Positions 8,188 to 15,346 of a stretch of 64,000 nt of DNA are shown one piece after another. The DNA is from JBDHWG01 sp046328525 (GTDB lineage Bacteria; Chloroflexota; Anaerolineae; Epilineales; JAHCIE01), in NCBI GenBank assembly GCA_046328525.1, contig JAXLWK010000003.1:806001-870000 (forward strand), in the 5' to 3' direction. Below the pieces are notes generated by a model, which searched no databases, had not been told where the DNA came from, and saw only the letters and a program-made list of their open reading frames with translations. Positions within the stretch are counted from its first letter, which is position 1; each line of letters opens with the position of its first letter. Position numbers and translations under genes: made by a program.

Positions 8188-8613
8188 TTATGCCGCGCTA
8201 CTTCCCTGCTCCAGCACCTGACGCACCTCAGGCGGGAACGTCGTCACACGGCCGTCCTTGTCGGTGACAATGTGCGTTGAGAAGCCGGTGACCAGAAGGG
8301 TGTTGTCCGGCGGGCGGACGACCTGGTAGCTAAATTGGAGCTTGCGGGAGCGCAGCTCCGACACCCACGTCTGCACCACGACCTCCTCGTCGTAGAGGGC
8401 CGGCAGGGCGAAACGCGCGCCGACTTCGGACAGCGGAAGCATGTAGCCGGCCCTCTCGAAGTCGGCGTAGGAGTAGCCCTGCTGCCGCATCCAGTCCGAG
8501 CGCCCAGCCTCGAACCAGACGATGTAGGCGGTGTGGTGCGCGATGCCCATCTGATCCGTTTCCGCGTAGCGGACGCGGATGGGGGTATGACTGACAAAGC
8601 CGGTTGGTGGCAT
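8188..8613 (-). CDS. acyl-CoA thioesterase, 4HBT/YbgC-like
   Basis: A 141-residue hotdog-fold protein of the 4-hydroxybenzoyl-CoA thioesterase family (YbgC/FadM type). The active-site region RYAETDQMGIAHHTAYIVWFEAGR contains the conserved Asp after YAET and the helix that follows it. It would hydrolyse acyl-CoA; chain-length preference cannot be told. The ATG at 8613 has GAGGGA about eight bases upstream. Its promoter (8649-8677) diverges from that of the antiporter gene. Confidence 0.88.
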   Translation of the reverse strand: MPPTGFVSHTPIRVRYAETDQMGIAHHTAYIVWFEAGRSDWMRQQGYSYADFERAGYMLPLSEVGARFALPALYDEEVVVQTWVSELRSRKLQFSYQVVRPPDNTLLVTGFSTHIVTDKDGRVTTFPPEVRQVLEQGSSAA

Positions 8614-8648
8614 GAACGGTCCCTCTTGCGTTGCACGAGATAGGGGCT

Positions 8649-8677
8649 AGTCTACCCCAGACGCGGGCGGATGGCAA
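8649..8677 (-). promoter_or_regulatory. promoter of the thioesterase-DUF433 unit
   Basis: On the minus strand TTGCCA (8677-8672), a 17-base spacer and TAGACT (8654-8649), 35 bases before the start codon. Confidence 0.6.
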
Positions 8678-8695
8678 AACCTCGCTTTGTCATTG

Positions 8696-8723
8696 TTGAC
8701 CTGCTCAATTCCAGATGTATCAT
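8696..8723 (+). promoter_or_regulatory. likely promoter of the CaCA antiporter gene
   Basis: TTGACC, a 16-base spacer and TATCAT, about 80 bases upstream of the chosen ATG. Confidence 0.5.
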
Positions 8724-8802
8724 ACAATCCGGGCAGCACACTCATCTCTTGTCAGGCTGGGCCACAACGCCTCGCTCTCTTCGACGCCTTGGAGCGTGTT
8801 CC

Positions 8803-9894
8803 ATGGACACTGTCACCTTCGTCCTCTTCCTCGTCGGCCTGGTCGTTCTCATCCTAGGGGCGGAAGCCCTCGTGCGTGGCGCGTCTCGCCTGGCAACCTC
8901 CGTCGGCATCTCGCCCCTTGTCGTCGGTCTGACCGTCGTCGCCTTCGGCACAAGCTCGCCGGAGCTGGCCGTGACGCTCCAGTCGGCCTTCGCCGGTCAG
9001 AGTGAGCTTGCCGTCGGTAACGTCGTCGGCAGCAATATCGCCAACGTGCTGTTGATCCTCGGCCTGGCCGCCGTAATCGCGCCGCTGGTCGCCGACCTGC
9101 GCCTTATCCGCCTGGACGTGCCGATCATGATCGGCCTCTCGCTGCTGCTCCTGGGCCTGGCGTGGAACGGCACGCTCGGCCGCCTGGATGGGCTGCTCCT
9201 GTTCACCATCGCCGTGGTGTATACCGTCTACGCCGTCCGCGAGAGCCGCAAGGAGAGCGACAAGGTCAAAAAGGAGTATGCGCAGCAGTTCGGCACAGGG
9301 GCCGGCCGAACGACGAAGAGCGTCTTGATCCAGGTCGGCTTCATCGTGGCCGGCCTGGCGATGCTGATTGTCGGCTCGCGGTGGCTGGTAGACGGCGCGA
9401 CGGCTATTGCGCGCACGCTGGGTGTCAGCGAGCTCATCATCGGCTCGACCATCGTCGCCATTGGGACGTCACTCCCGGAGATCGCCATCACCGTCATGGC
9501 CAGCATCAAGGGCGAGCGGGATATCGCCGTGGGCAACGCCGTCGGCAGCAACATCGCCAACATCACCGTAGTGCTTGGCTTGACCGCCGTGCTGGCTCCC
9601 CAGGGCATCACGATACCGCCGGCGGCGCTGACCTTCGACATCCCGGTGATGATCGTTGTGGCCGTCGCCTGCCTGCCCATCTTCTTCACGGGCGGCGCAA
9701 TCTCCCGCGCCGAGGGCGTCTTCTTCCTGCTGTACTACGTCGCCTACATCGGATACCTCCTCCTCGAGGCCGCGCAGCACCCGGCCTTGCCCGCCTTCAC
9801 CGTCTTCATCTTCGCGTTCGCCCTACCACTGACGGCCGTCACCCTGGCCATCCTGGTCCGGCGCGCCCGCCGCGAGCGCCGCGCCCCCGGTTAA
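8803..9894 (+). CDS. Na+/Ca2+ (CaCA family) antiporter
   Basis: A 363-residue inner-membrane cation exchanger of the YrbG-like CaCA family. The two inverted alpha repeats are plain: VVGLTVVAFGTSSPELAV with GNVVGSNIANVLLILG in the first half, and IIGSTIVAIGTSLPEIAI with GNAVGSNIANITVVLG in the second. These carry the GTSxPE and GSN motifs that bind cations. About ten hydrophobic segments are separated by one charged cytoplasmic loop (RESRKESDKVKKEY). The ATG at 8803 follows GGAG and starts directly at the first membrane segment. The frame upstream to 8671 runs through the promoter. Confidence 0.93.
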   Translation: MDTVTFVLFLVGLVVLILGAEALVRGASRLATSVGISPLVVGLTVVAFGTSSPELAVTLQSAFAGQSELAVGNVVGSNIANVLLILGLAAVIAPLVADLRLIRLDVPIMIGLSLLLLGLAWNGTLGRLDGLLLFTIAVVYTVYAVRESRKESDKVKKEYAQQFGTGAGRTTKSVLIQVGFIVAGLAMLIVGSRWLVDGATAIARTLGVSELIIGSTIVAIGTSLPEIAITVMASIKGERDIAVGNAVGSNIANITVVLGLTAVLAPQGITIPPAALTFDIPVMIVVAVACLPIFFTGGAISRAEGVFFLLYYVAYIGYLLLEAAQHPALPAFTVFIFAFALPLTAVTLAILVRRARRERRAPG

Positions 9895-9948
9895 CGGCAC
9901 AGCTTGTCCGATTCGTGAAGATTTCTAAACGTTAACCTGAGCAAGGTG

Positions 9949-9957
9949 TGGTATACT
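9949..9957 (+). promoter_or_regulatory. extended -10 promoter of the CAP-domain gene
   Basis: TGGTATACT, an extended -10 element without a clear -35 box. It would give a leader of about 110 bases containing the hairpin at 10019-10039. Confidence 0.5.
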
Positions 9958-10018
9958 ACGGGGCGCAAAACCCGCTCGAAGTCGTCGGGGACGCGGCGCC
10001 GCCCTGGGTTATCGGGGC

Positions 10019-10039
10019 GCCTGCCCATATTGGGCAGGC
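10019..10039 (+). repeat. short perfect hairpin in the leader
   Basis: GCCTGCCCA-tat-TGGGCAGGC, nine paired bases with a three-base loop, 35 bases ahead of the GTG start. No T-run follows. Confidence 0.5.
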
Positions 10040-10074
10040 CGGCCCGCGCCCCGAGACCAGAAGGAGGAAAGCAA

Positions 10075-10887
10075 GTGCGTAAGTGGTCCATGATGGCGGT
10101 GGCAGTCGCGATTCTTGTCCTCGGCGGTAGCACCGTCATCGCGAGCGAGAGCCAGCCCGCCTCAGCCAGCCTGGGGTATGCGCTGGCGTCGGAAGTCAAC
10201 GCGTATCGCCAAAGTCAGGGCTTGCCGCCGCTGATCTGGGATGCGCGAATCTACGAAGCCGCTCGGAAGCACGACGACCTGATGGCTCAGAGGAACACGG
10301 TCTCGCACCAGTTGCCCGGCGAACCAGACTTCATGCAGCGCATAGTGAACGAGGGTGTCACGGGACTTTCGAGTGCGGGGGAGACGATTGCGGCCGGCAA
10401 CTATGACGCGGCCAGGACCCGACAGCAGTGGACGGACAGCGCGCCCCACAAAGCGATCATGAAGGGAGACTTCACGAGCATCGGGTGTGAGCTTCAGCAG
10501 TACCCCGGCACAACCTATGGAAGCCTGGCAACGTGCGACTACGCAGCGGCCACGCCGCCCATGCCGCCCGTCGTCTCAGGCAACATCATCCGCTACCTGT
10601 TCTACATGCCGGTCGCGCGCGACGGCATCGTGGAGGCAACGCGCGAGGTGTGCGGCAGTCAGCAACTCACCGGCGATGGCCGATACCAGGGGCAGGTCGG
10701 CGCGGGATGCTACTTCTACGGCACGACCGCCGACAACCAGCCGCCGGGGTCAAAGACCGGCTGGGCTTATGTCAAGTTCCGTGACTTCACGCCGTATTAT
10801 CGAAACCTGGATGCCAGGCTGCAAAGCCTGATGCCCGGTGATGGGCGCTACTTTAAGCGCACCGTCACACCAATTCCGGGATTCTAG
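10075..10887 (+). CDS. secreted CAP/SCP-domain protein
   Basis: A 270-residue exported protein. The GTG at 10075 with AAGGAGG upstream starts a signal peptide (MMAVAVAILVLGGSTVIAS). The CAP domain spans about residues 30-150: NAYRQSQGLPPLIWDARIYEAARKH, then AGETIAAG and QWTDSAPHKAIMKGDFTSIGC, the usual CAP boxes. A middle segment contains YLFYMPVARDG, which recalls the YLPL-type motif of other secreted proteins here. The C-terminal 70 residues are unassigned. Bacterial CAP proteins are extracellular and of varied or unknown activity. Confidence 0.83.
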   Translation: MRKWSMMAVAVAILVLGGSTVIASESQPASASLGYALASEVNAYRQSQGLPPLIWDARIYEAARKHDDLMAQRNTVSHQLPGEPDFMQRIVNEGVTGLSSAGETIAAGNYDAARTRQQWTDSAPHKAIMKGDFTSIGCELQQYPGTTYGSLATCDYAAATPPMPPVVSGNIIRYLFYMPVARDGIVEATREVCGSQQLTGDGRYQGQVGAGCYFYGTTADNQPPGSKTGWAYVKFRDFTPYYRNLDARLQSLMPGDGRYFKRTVTPIPGF

Positions 10888-10987
10888 CGGAGGGCATTCT
10901 CTCCCTGTCGCTCAGCAGGTTAGCGTGAAAGAGCCATATCGCGCTGGCGCTGGAGATAGCTCTCCAGCGCCTCCCAGAGGCGGTGAA

Positions 10988-11016
10988 GTAGGGGCCGGTT
11001 TGAAACCGGCCCCTAC
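10988..11016. repeat. GTAG...CTAC palindrome, type A copy 1
   Basis: A 29-base perfect palindrome with 14-base arms (GTAGGGGCCGGTTT) and a single G in the centre. A second copy at 41854-41882 differs only at two positions, one in each arm, so pairing is kept. Confidence 0.85.
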
Positions 11017-11077
11017 CACCACCGGCGGGGGTAACTCCGCTCTTCCACGCTAAACTATGGAGCGACCTTCCTCCCCC

Positions 11078-11098
11078 GTAGCGCCGACTTCAGTCGGC
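11078..11098. repeat. CGACTTCAGTCG-type palindrome (type C)
   Basis: GTAGC followed by GCCGACT-TC-AGTCGGC, seven-base arms. Related copies are at 25175-25195 and 35603-35623 and around the two IS copies. Confidence 0.7.
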
Positions 11099-11104
11099 TC
11101 TTTT

Positions 11105-11320
11105 CTAGTCTCGCGCCTTTGAATCCGGCGCGCTGTCCTCGTCCGCCAGCATGACGTCGGCCGGGTTTGGCATCGGGATGTCCTCCGCAGTCGGCTCCAC
11201 CCCCGCCTCGCCGCCGGCGCGCTGCCAGTCGGCGTCGTTCGACTCCACAATTTCCGGAATAGAGGCCGGCGAGTAGCTCTCGAACTCCTCAGATAGCTCG
11301 TTCGTCTGTTCTTCAGTCAT
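11105..11320 (-). CDS. small acidic hypothetical protein
   Basis: A 71-residue very acidic protein with no hydrophobic segment, rich in Glu, Asp, Pro and Ala. The ATG at 11320 has AAAGGA seven bases upstream, which supports real translation. I recognise no family or motif. It lies between two palindromic repeats and the methyltransferase gene and is probably monocistronic. Confidence 0.55.
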   Translation of the reverse strand: MTEEQTNELSEEFESYSPASIPEIVESNDADWQRAGGEAGVEPTAEDIPMPNPADVMLADEDSAPDSKARD

Positions 11321-11398
11321 CGGATATGTTCCTTTCTGGTGATATTCGCGCCGAGCCGGTTGTCCGGCGGGCCGGACGCAACCGAGTCGGACCTTAAC

Positions 11399-12037
11399 CT
11401 ACAATGTCGCTGCGCCTGCTATGTGGGGGCCGACAATCCAGGCGGGCACGCTGAAATGCTCGACATCGAGGTCGCGGAAACCGGCCCGTTCGATGGTCTC
11501 CAGCGTCGCGCGATTGGGGTGACAGCCGTCGCCAAAGAATGTGACCAGCGGCTGAGTCACGTCCTGCATCCGCCGCCGAGCCGAGCCGTCCGGCGAGGCG
11601 ACGTGCTCGATGAATACGAACTGCCCGCCGGGCCGCAACACGCGCCGCACCTCGCTCAAGACGCGCTGCGGATCGTCCACCGAACACAGGACGAGCGTCC
11701 CCACCACGGCATCCACGCTCCCATCCGGCAGATCGAGCGCCTCCGCCGGCGCGGCCCGCAGATCAATCGCGCGGCCCACATCCTCCGCCTGGCGGCGAAT
11801 GTACGGGTGCATGTACTCGTTCGGCTCGACGCCGATCCACTCCACGTCGGCTGGCAGGTACGCCAGGTTCGTCCCCGTGCCAGGCCCAAGCTCCAGGACG
11901 CGGCCCCGCAGCGGCGAGAGCAGACGTCGGCGCCGAGCGCCATAGTAGCGCCGGTCCAGGTCGCCGCTGCGGGCAAGCATGCGGGCGAACAGGTGCTGAA
12001 TAGGGCGATGCAGGGGATGCCGAGGGTGTGACGTCAT
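11399..12037 (-). CDS. class I SAM-dependent methyltransferase
   Basis: A 212-residue methyltransferase of the Methyltransf_11/UbiE-like group. SAM-binding motif I reads VLELGPGTGTNLAYL, motif II region AIDLRAAPAEALDLPDGSVDAVV, and motif III LRPGGQFVFIEHV. The substrate cannot be inferred; relatives methylate quinones, lipids or small thiols. The ATG at 12037 has GGAG five bases upstream, and the frame upstream of it is unrelated. It is transcribed away from malQ. Confidence 0.87.
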   Translation of the reverse strand: MTSHPRHPLHRPIQHLFARMLARSGDLDRRYYGARRRRLLSPLRGRVLELGPGTGTNLAYLPADVEWIGVEPNEYMHPYIRRQAEDVGRAIDLRAAPAEALDLPDGSVDAVVGTLVLCSVDDPQRVLSEVRRVLRPGGQFVFIEHVASPDGSARRRMQDVTQPLVTFFGDGCHPNRATLETIERAGFRDLDVEHFSVPAWIVGPHIAGAATL

Positions 12038-12063
12038 CTGGCTCCAGTCGTCATGTGAAGAGC

Positions 12064-12091
12064 TTGCGATGGTGGCGGAGGGTGATATAAT
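12064..12091 (+). promoter_or_regulatory. promoter of malQ
   Basis: TTGCGA, a 16-base spacer and TATAAT, giving a leader of about 90 bases. Confidence 0.6.
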
Positions 12092-12185
12092 AAGCTTACA
12101 ATCTGTGGCGGCGCCGCCAGGCTTCACGCGGGTGTGAACGTCGCCGCCTCAGCCAGAATTCTACACCAAAACAGGCGGATTTCCT

Positions 12186-13781
12186 ATGGCACACGCAGCC
12201 CCTGGCTCACTGCTGAACGCGCCGCGATCGAGCGGCATCCTGCTGCACCCAACATCGCTGCCCGGCCCCTACGGCATGGGCGAGCTAGGCAGCGCGGCCG
12301 AAGCATTCATTGACTACCTGGCCGCGACCGAGCAGAACCTCTGGCAGATCATGCCCCTTGGCCCGACCGGCTACGGCGACTCACCGTATCAGTCGTTCTC
12401 CGCGTTCGCCGGCAACCCGATGCTCATCAGCATGGAGCGCCTGGCGAAGGAAGGGCGGCTCAGCCCGGACGAGCTTGCCAACTGCCCCAACTTCCCGGCC
12501 ACCCATGTTGACTTCGGCTCGGTCATCGAGTGGCGCAACGCCATGCTGCGCCTCGCCTACCGCCAGTTCACCCACACGGCGACCGGAACCGAGCGGCAGG
12601 CCCTGCACGCCTACGCCGCACAGCACAGCGGTTGGCTCCCCGACTTCGCCCTGTTCATGGCGCTCAAGGAGCGCTTCTCCTCGGCGTGGAGCGACTGGCC
12701 GAAGGACATCCGCACGCGCCAGCCCGAGGCGCTGGCGCACTGGCGGCAGGAGCTGGCCGACGACATCGCCCGCCACGTCTACTATCAGTACGAGTTCAAC
12801 CGCCAGTGGTCGGCAGTGCACGCCTACGCCGCGAAGAAAGGCATCCGCATCATCGGCGACATCCCCATCTTCGTCGCCTACGACAGCGCGGATGCGTGGG
12901 CGCACCCGGAAATGTTCTACTTCAATGTGGAGGGGCATCCTACGGAGGTGGCTGGCGTCCCACCGGACTACTTCAGCCCGACCGGGCAGCTGTGGGGCAA
13001 CCCGCTCTACCGCTGGGACGAGATGGAGGCCGAGGGGTACACATGGTGGATCGAGCGCTTCCGACACACGTTTGAGGCGGTGGACATCGTACGCCTGGAC
13101 CACTTCCGCGGCTTCATCGCGTACTGGAGCGTGCCGGCGGACGAAGAGACGGCCATCAACGGCGAGTGGAAGCCGGGGCCAGGCCCCCGCCTGTTCAGCG
13201 CCGTGCGCGCCGCCCTGGGCAACCTGCCCATCATCGCCGAAGACCTGGGTGTCATCACCCCGGCCGTGGAGGCGCTGCGCGAGGGCGAAGGTTTCCCCGG
13301 CATGAAGGTGCTTCAGTTCGCGTTCGGCACCGACTCGTCGAACCCGTACCTGCCCCACAACTACGAGCGCAACTGCGTCGTCTACACCGGCACCCACGAC
13401 AACGACACGAGCGTCGGCTGGTTCCAGGCGTCCCCCGCCAAAGAGCAGGCCGCCGTGCTGGATTACACCGACGCCCACGGCCAGGCGATCAACTGGCCGC
13501 TCATCCGCCTGGCCCTGATGTCTGTCGCGCGCTGGGCCATCTTCCCGATGCAGGACGTAATCGGCGCCGGCAGCGAGGCGCGCATGAACACGCCGGGCCA
13601 GGCCAGCGGCAACTGGAGCTGGCGGCTCACCCGGATTCCGGACGGAACCGCCGAGCGCCTGCGCCGCCTGACGCGCCTCGCCGGGCGCGGGCCGCACGCT
13701 GAGAAGCTGGCCGACGACGCCGCCAAAGCCGCCGCCCTGGGTGTGGACATCGCCGCGTCGAGCAAGAAGAAGACTCAGTAG
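12186..13781 (+). CDS. malQ: 4-alpha-glucanotransferase (amylomaltase)
   Basis: A 531-residue GH77 enzyme that transfers 1,4-alpha-glucan segments, used in glycogen or maltodextrin metabolism in the cytoplasm. Family signatures are clear: RSSGILLHPTSLPGPYGMGELG at the N-terminus, QIMPLGPTGYGDSPYQSFSAFAGNP, IRIIGDIPIFVAYDSADAW, VRLDHFRGF with the nucleophile Asp, IAEDLGVI with the acid/base Glu, and GTHDNDTSVGW. The length is typical of the short bacterial form. No other glycogen gene is adjacent. Confidence 0.96.
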   Translation: MAHAAPGSLLNAPRSSGILLHPTSLPGPYGMGELGSAAEAFIDYLAATEQNLWQIMPLGPTGYGDSPYQSFSAFAGNPMLISMERLAKEGRLSPDELANCPNFPATHVDFGSVIEWRNAMLRLAYRQFTHTATGTERQALHAYAAQHSGWLPDFALFMALKERFSSAWSDWPKDIRTRQPEALAHWRQELADDIARHVYYQYEFNRQWSAVHAYAAKKGIRIIGDIPIFVAYDSADAWAHPEMFYFNVEGHPTEVAGVPPDYFSPTGQLWGNPLYRWDEMEAEGYTWWIERFRHTFEAVDIVRLDHFRGFIAYWSVPADEETAINGEWKPGPGPRLFSAVRAALGNLPIIAEDLGVITPAVEALREGEGFPGMKVLQFAFGTDSSNPYLPHNYERNCVVYTGTHDNDTSVGWFQASPAKEQAAVLDYTDAHGQAINWPLIRLALMSVARWAIFPMQDVIGAGSEARMNTPGQASGNWSWRLTRIPDGTAERLRRLTRLAGRGPHAEKLADDAAKAAALGVDIAASSKKKTQ

Positions 13782-13802
13782 CCGACGGCGTTGAGAACGG
13801 TG

Positions 13803-13834
13803 GTAGAGGCGCGGTATACCGCGCCTCCACGCTA
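13803..13834. repeat. GTAG...CTAC palindrome, type B copy 1
   Basis: A core of two perfect 11-base arms (GAGGCGCGGTA at 13806-13816 and its complement to 13827), preceded by GTA and followed by CACGCTAC. It is related to the copy at 35559-35584 and fills most of the short space after malQ. Confidence 0.75.
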
Positions 13835-13856
13835 CCGGAAAGCCGCCACGACGTAT

Positions 13857-14582
13857 TTAGCGGGCCTGGGCGGCGGCTTCCTGCCGCTTGGCGGCGGGCG
13901 CCGGCGCGCCGGCCTGGCGGAAGCCGACGTACATCAGGGTGGCCGCCAGAAGCTCGCCCATGTACAGGTACTCGCCGATGCCGAAGCGCGTCAGTGTGCT
14001 GGCCGAGCCAATCGCCAGCGCCCCGACGGCAATCAACACGTTGCCGATGACGCGGTTTGGCAGGACGCGCTTGCGCCAGAACAGGTAGCCCGACCAGATG
14101 GCGCCGCCCGCCAGCGTGACCAGGCCATAGATGTTGAAGATCGGGGTCAGCTTGCGCACGGCCGCGTCGGGCGGCATGACGTTCCGATACCACAGGCTCA
14201 CCGGCTCTCCGGGGATGGCTCGGGAGGCGTCGAGCGCCATGCTGAACCAGACGGCGATGACCACGAGACTGCCGGCGATGAGCAGGCCGCTGGTGAGCCA
14301 GCGCACCCAGGGACGGCGCGCCAGCAGCATGACCGTGCCTTGCCCGATCCACGCCGCGTTCAGGGCCGCGCCAAAGACGTACCAGATGAAGAAAATAAAC
14401 GCGTTGAACGGCAGGACGGCCAGGTACGCCTCAGCAAACGAGCCTACGCCGAACATGGCGAGGCCGATGCCCCAGAACAGGAAAAATGCGGAGCGACGCA
14501 CGAAGTAGCGGTGAAGCACGCTGACAACAAAGACCGCCATCACGATTGTCGAGAAGAATGGAAGTACAAGATTGAGATTCAT
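13857..14582 (-). CDS. conserved multi-pass membrane protein, unknown function
   Basis: A 241-residue protein with about seven hydrophobic segments (starting near residues 5, 35, 60, 97, 150, 180 and 205) and a short Ala/Gln-rich cytoplasmic tail. I recognise no catalytic motif and assign no family. ATG 14582 has GAGG eight bases upstream. It lies 18 bases after the 57-residue membrane protein gene on the same strand, with one promoter in front of both, so the two products may act together. Confidence 0.65.
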   Translation of the reverse strand: MNLNLVLPFFSTIVMAVFVVSVLHRYFVRRSAFFLFWGIGLAMFGVGSFAEAYLAVLPFNAFIFFIWYVFGAALNAAWIGQGTVMLLARRPWVRWLTSGLLIAGSLVVIAVWFSMALDASRAIPGEPVSLWYRNVMPPDAAVRKLTPIFNIYGLVTLAGGAIWSGYLFWRKRVLPNRVIGNVLIAVGALAIGSASTLTRFGIGEYLYMGELLAATLMYVGFRQAGAPAPAAKRQEAAAQAR

Positions 14583-14600
14583 GTGTCATGCCTCTTGGAA

Positions 14601-14774
14601 CTAGCGCCACGGGAAGATGCCCAGGAGAACGGTTGCGGCGAGGACGACGAGGAGAATTGTCAGCACACCGAGACCGACGAATAAGAGCGGCACGATGCGG
14701 TCGTAGAATGTCGTGTGGGGCATGTGTACCGAGGCGCGGCGGGTTTCCAACTCTACCCGGCGCTTGTCATCCAT
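14601..14774 (-). CDS. 57-residue single-pass membrane protein
   Basis: A short gene. The peptide starts MDDKRRVELETRRASVHMPH and is followed by one long hydrophobic span (about residues 28-52) ending in GIFPWR. An AGGAGG lies 12 bases upstream and AAGG immediately before the ATG. Codon use is like neighbouring genes. It is the first gene of a two-gene unit with the larger membrane protein. The topology suggests a small accessory subunit, but there is no functional evidence. Confidence 0.6.
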   Translation of the reverse strand: MDDKRRVELETRRASVHMPHTTFYDRIVPLLFVGLGVLTILLVVLAATVLLGIFPWR

Positions 14775-14823
14775 AACCTTGTCTCACCTCCTTGAAAAGC
14801 CCGCCAGGACGGCGATGGGTAGC

Positions 14824-14852
14824 ATTATCGGCCTGGGGGCGTAAGAGGTCAA
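14824..14852 (-). promoter_or_regulatory. promoter of the small/large membrane protein pair
   Basis: On the minus strand TTGACC (14852-14847), a 17-base spacer and GATAAT (14829-14824). It diverges from the ilv promoter. Confidence 0.6.
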
Positions 14853-14909
14853 GCTGAAATCAAATTGGGGCAGTTTTCGGGATTTGCGCACAACAGGCCG
14901 TATCTGCGC

Positions 14910-14938
14910 TTGACACGCGGCGTTATCTATGTTAGAAT
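14910..14938 (+). promoter_or_regulatory. promoter of the ilv-leu operon
   Basis: TTGACA, a 17-base spacer and TAGAAT. The transcript should start near 14945, leaving a leader of about 400 bases before ilvB. Confidence 0.85.
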
Positions 14939-14980
14939 GGCGGGCAGACCGCCACCGTCCATTGCATCTCAACCAGAAAG

Positions 14981-15079
14981 ATGTCCTTGATGCACCGTAC
15001 CGGCTCGATCGCCCTCGTCCTTATTAGCAGCCTCCTCGTCATTGTAGTCGAGGAGGTCAAAGGCGCTGGGGGGCGGTAG
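14981..15079 (+). CDS. ilv operon leader peptide
   Basis: A 32-codon reading frame beginning 36 bases after the predicted transcript start. Codons 9-26 read SIALVLISSLLVIVVEEV: twelve of the seventeen codons from 10 to 26 specify Ile, Leu or Val. The stop (15077-15079) lies just after the sequence that forms the antiterminator. This is the plan of the enterobacterial ilvL/ivbL leader peptides: starvation for a charged branched-chain tRNA would stall the ribosome in this run. No strong Shine-Dalgarno is visible (CAGAAAG precedes the ATG). A second in-frame ATG at 14990 is an alternative start. Confidence 0.82.
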   Translation: MSLMHRTGSIALVLISSLLVIVVEEVKGAGGR

Positions 15080-15133
15080 GAGCCGCCGACGGTCCACAGG
15101 GACATACCGAATGGTAACGAAACCCCTCAGCGC
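15063..15133 (+). promoter_or_regulatory. antiterminator pairing of the ilv attenuator
   Basis: GCGCTGGGGGG at 15063-15073, inside the last codons of the leader peptide, can pair with CCCCTCAGCGC at 15123-15133 (eleven pairs, one of them G-U). The second strand is also the left arm of the terminator, so the two structures exclude each other. Confidence 0.75.
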
Positions 15134-15150
15134 AGGCTGAGGGGTTTTTT
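15121..15150 (+). terminator. ilv attenuator terminator
   Basis: CCCCTCAGC-gcag-GCTGAGGGG followed by six T. An intrinsic terminator about 200 bases upstream of ilvB and 41 bases after the leader peptide stop. Confidence 0.85.
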
Positions 15151-15346
15151 GACGCATTGACGGCGGCCTCGTCCACCGCGTAGGCCGCGAACCAACCGAA
15201 TACGGCGATGGATGCATCGCCTGTGAGGTCAATGACGCCCTCGCCCCGGAGCCAGCCGTATTGCTCCGGATCGCGCGGGCGTCGCGCTATCTTTCTTCTG
15301 TGATTGGCCATCTTGCGCCATGCACACGACCACCATGGAGGTATCT
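15151..15346. other. remainder of the ilv leader
   Basis: About 200 bases between the attenuator terminator and ilvB. I see no convincing gene or hairpin here apart from the ribosome binding site GGAGG at 15337-15341. An 84-codon frame on the other strand is judged spurious. Confidence 0.5.

Larger units (their letters stand above)
10888..11104. other. intergenic region with two palindromic repeats
   Basis: No gene is visible here. The stretch holds a long GTAG...CTAC palindrome (10988-11016) and a CGACTTCAGTCG-type palindrome (11083-11098), described separately. Confidence 0.7.

Noticed and set aside
15057..15311. 84-codon frame on the minus strand within the ilv leader
   Set aside because: It runs antisense through the attenuator terminator and has no ribosome binding site. 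The forward-strand attenuator explains the region better.
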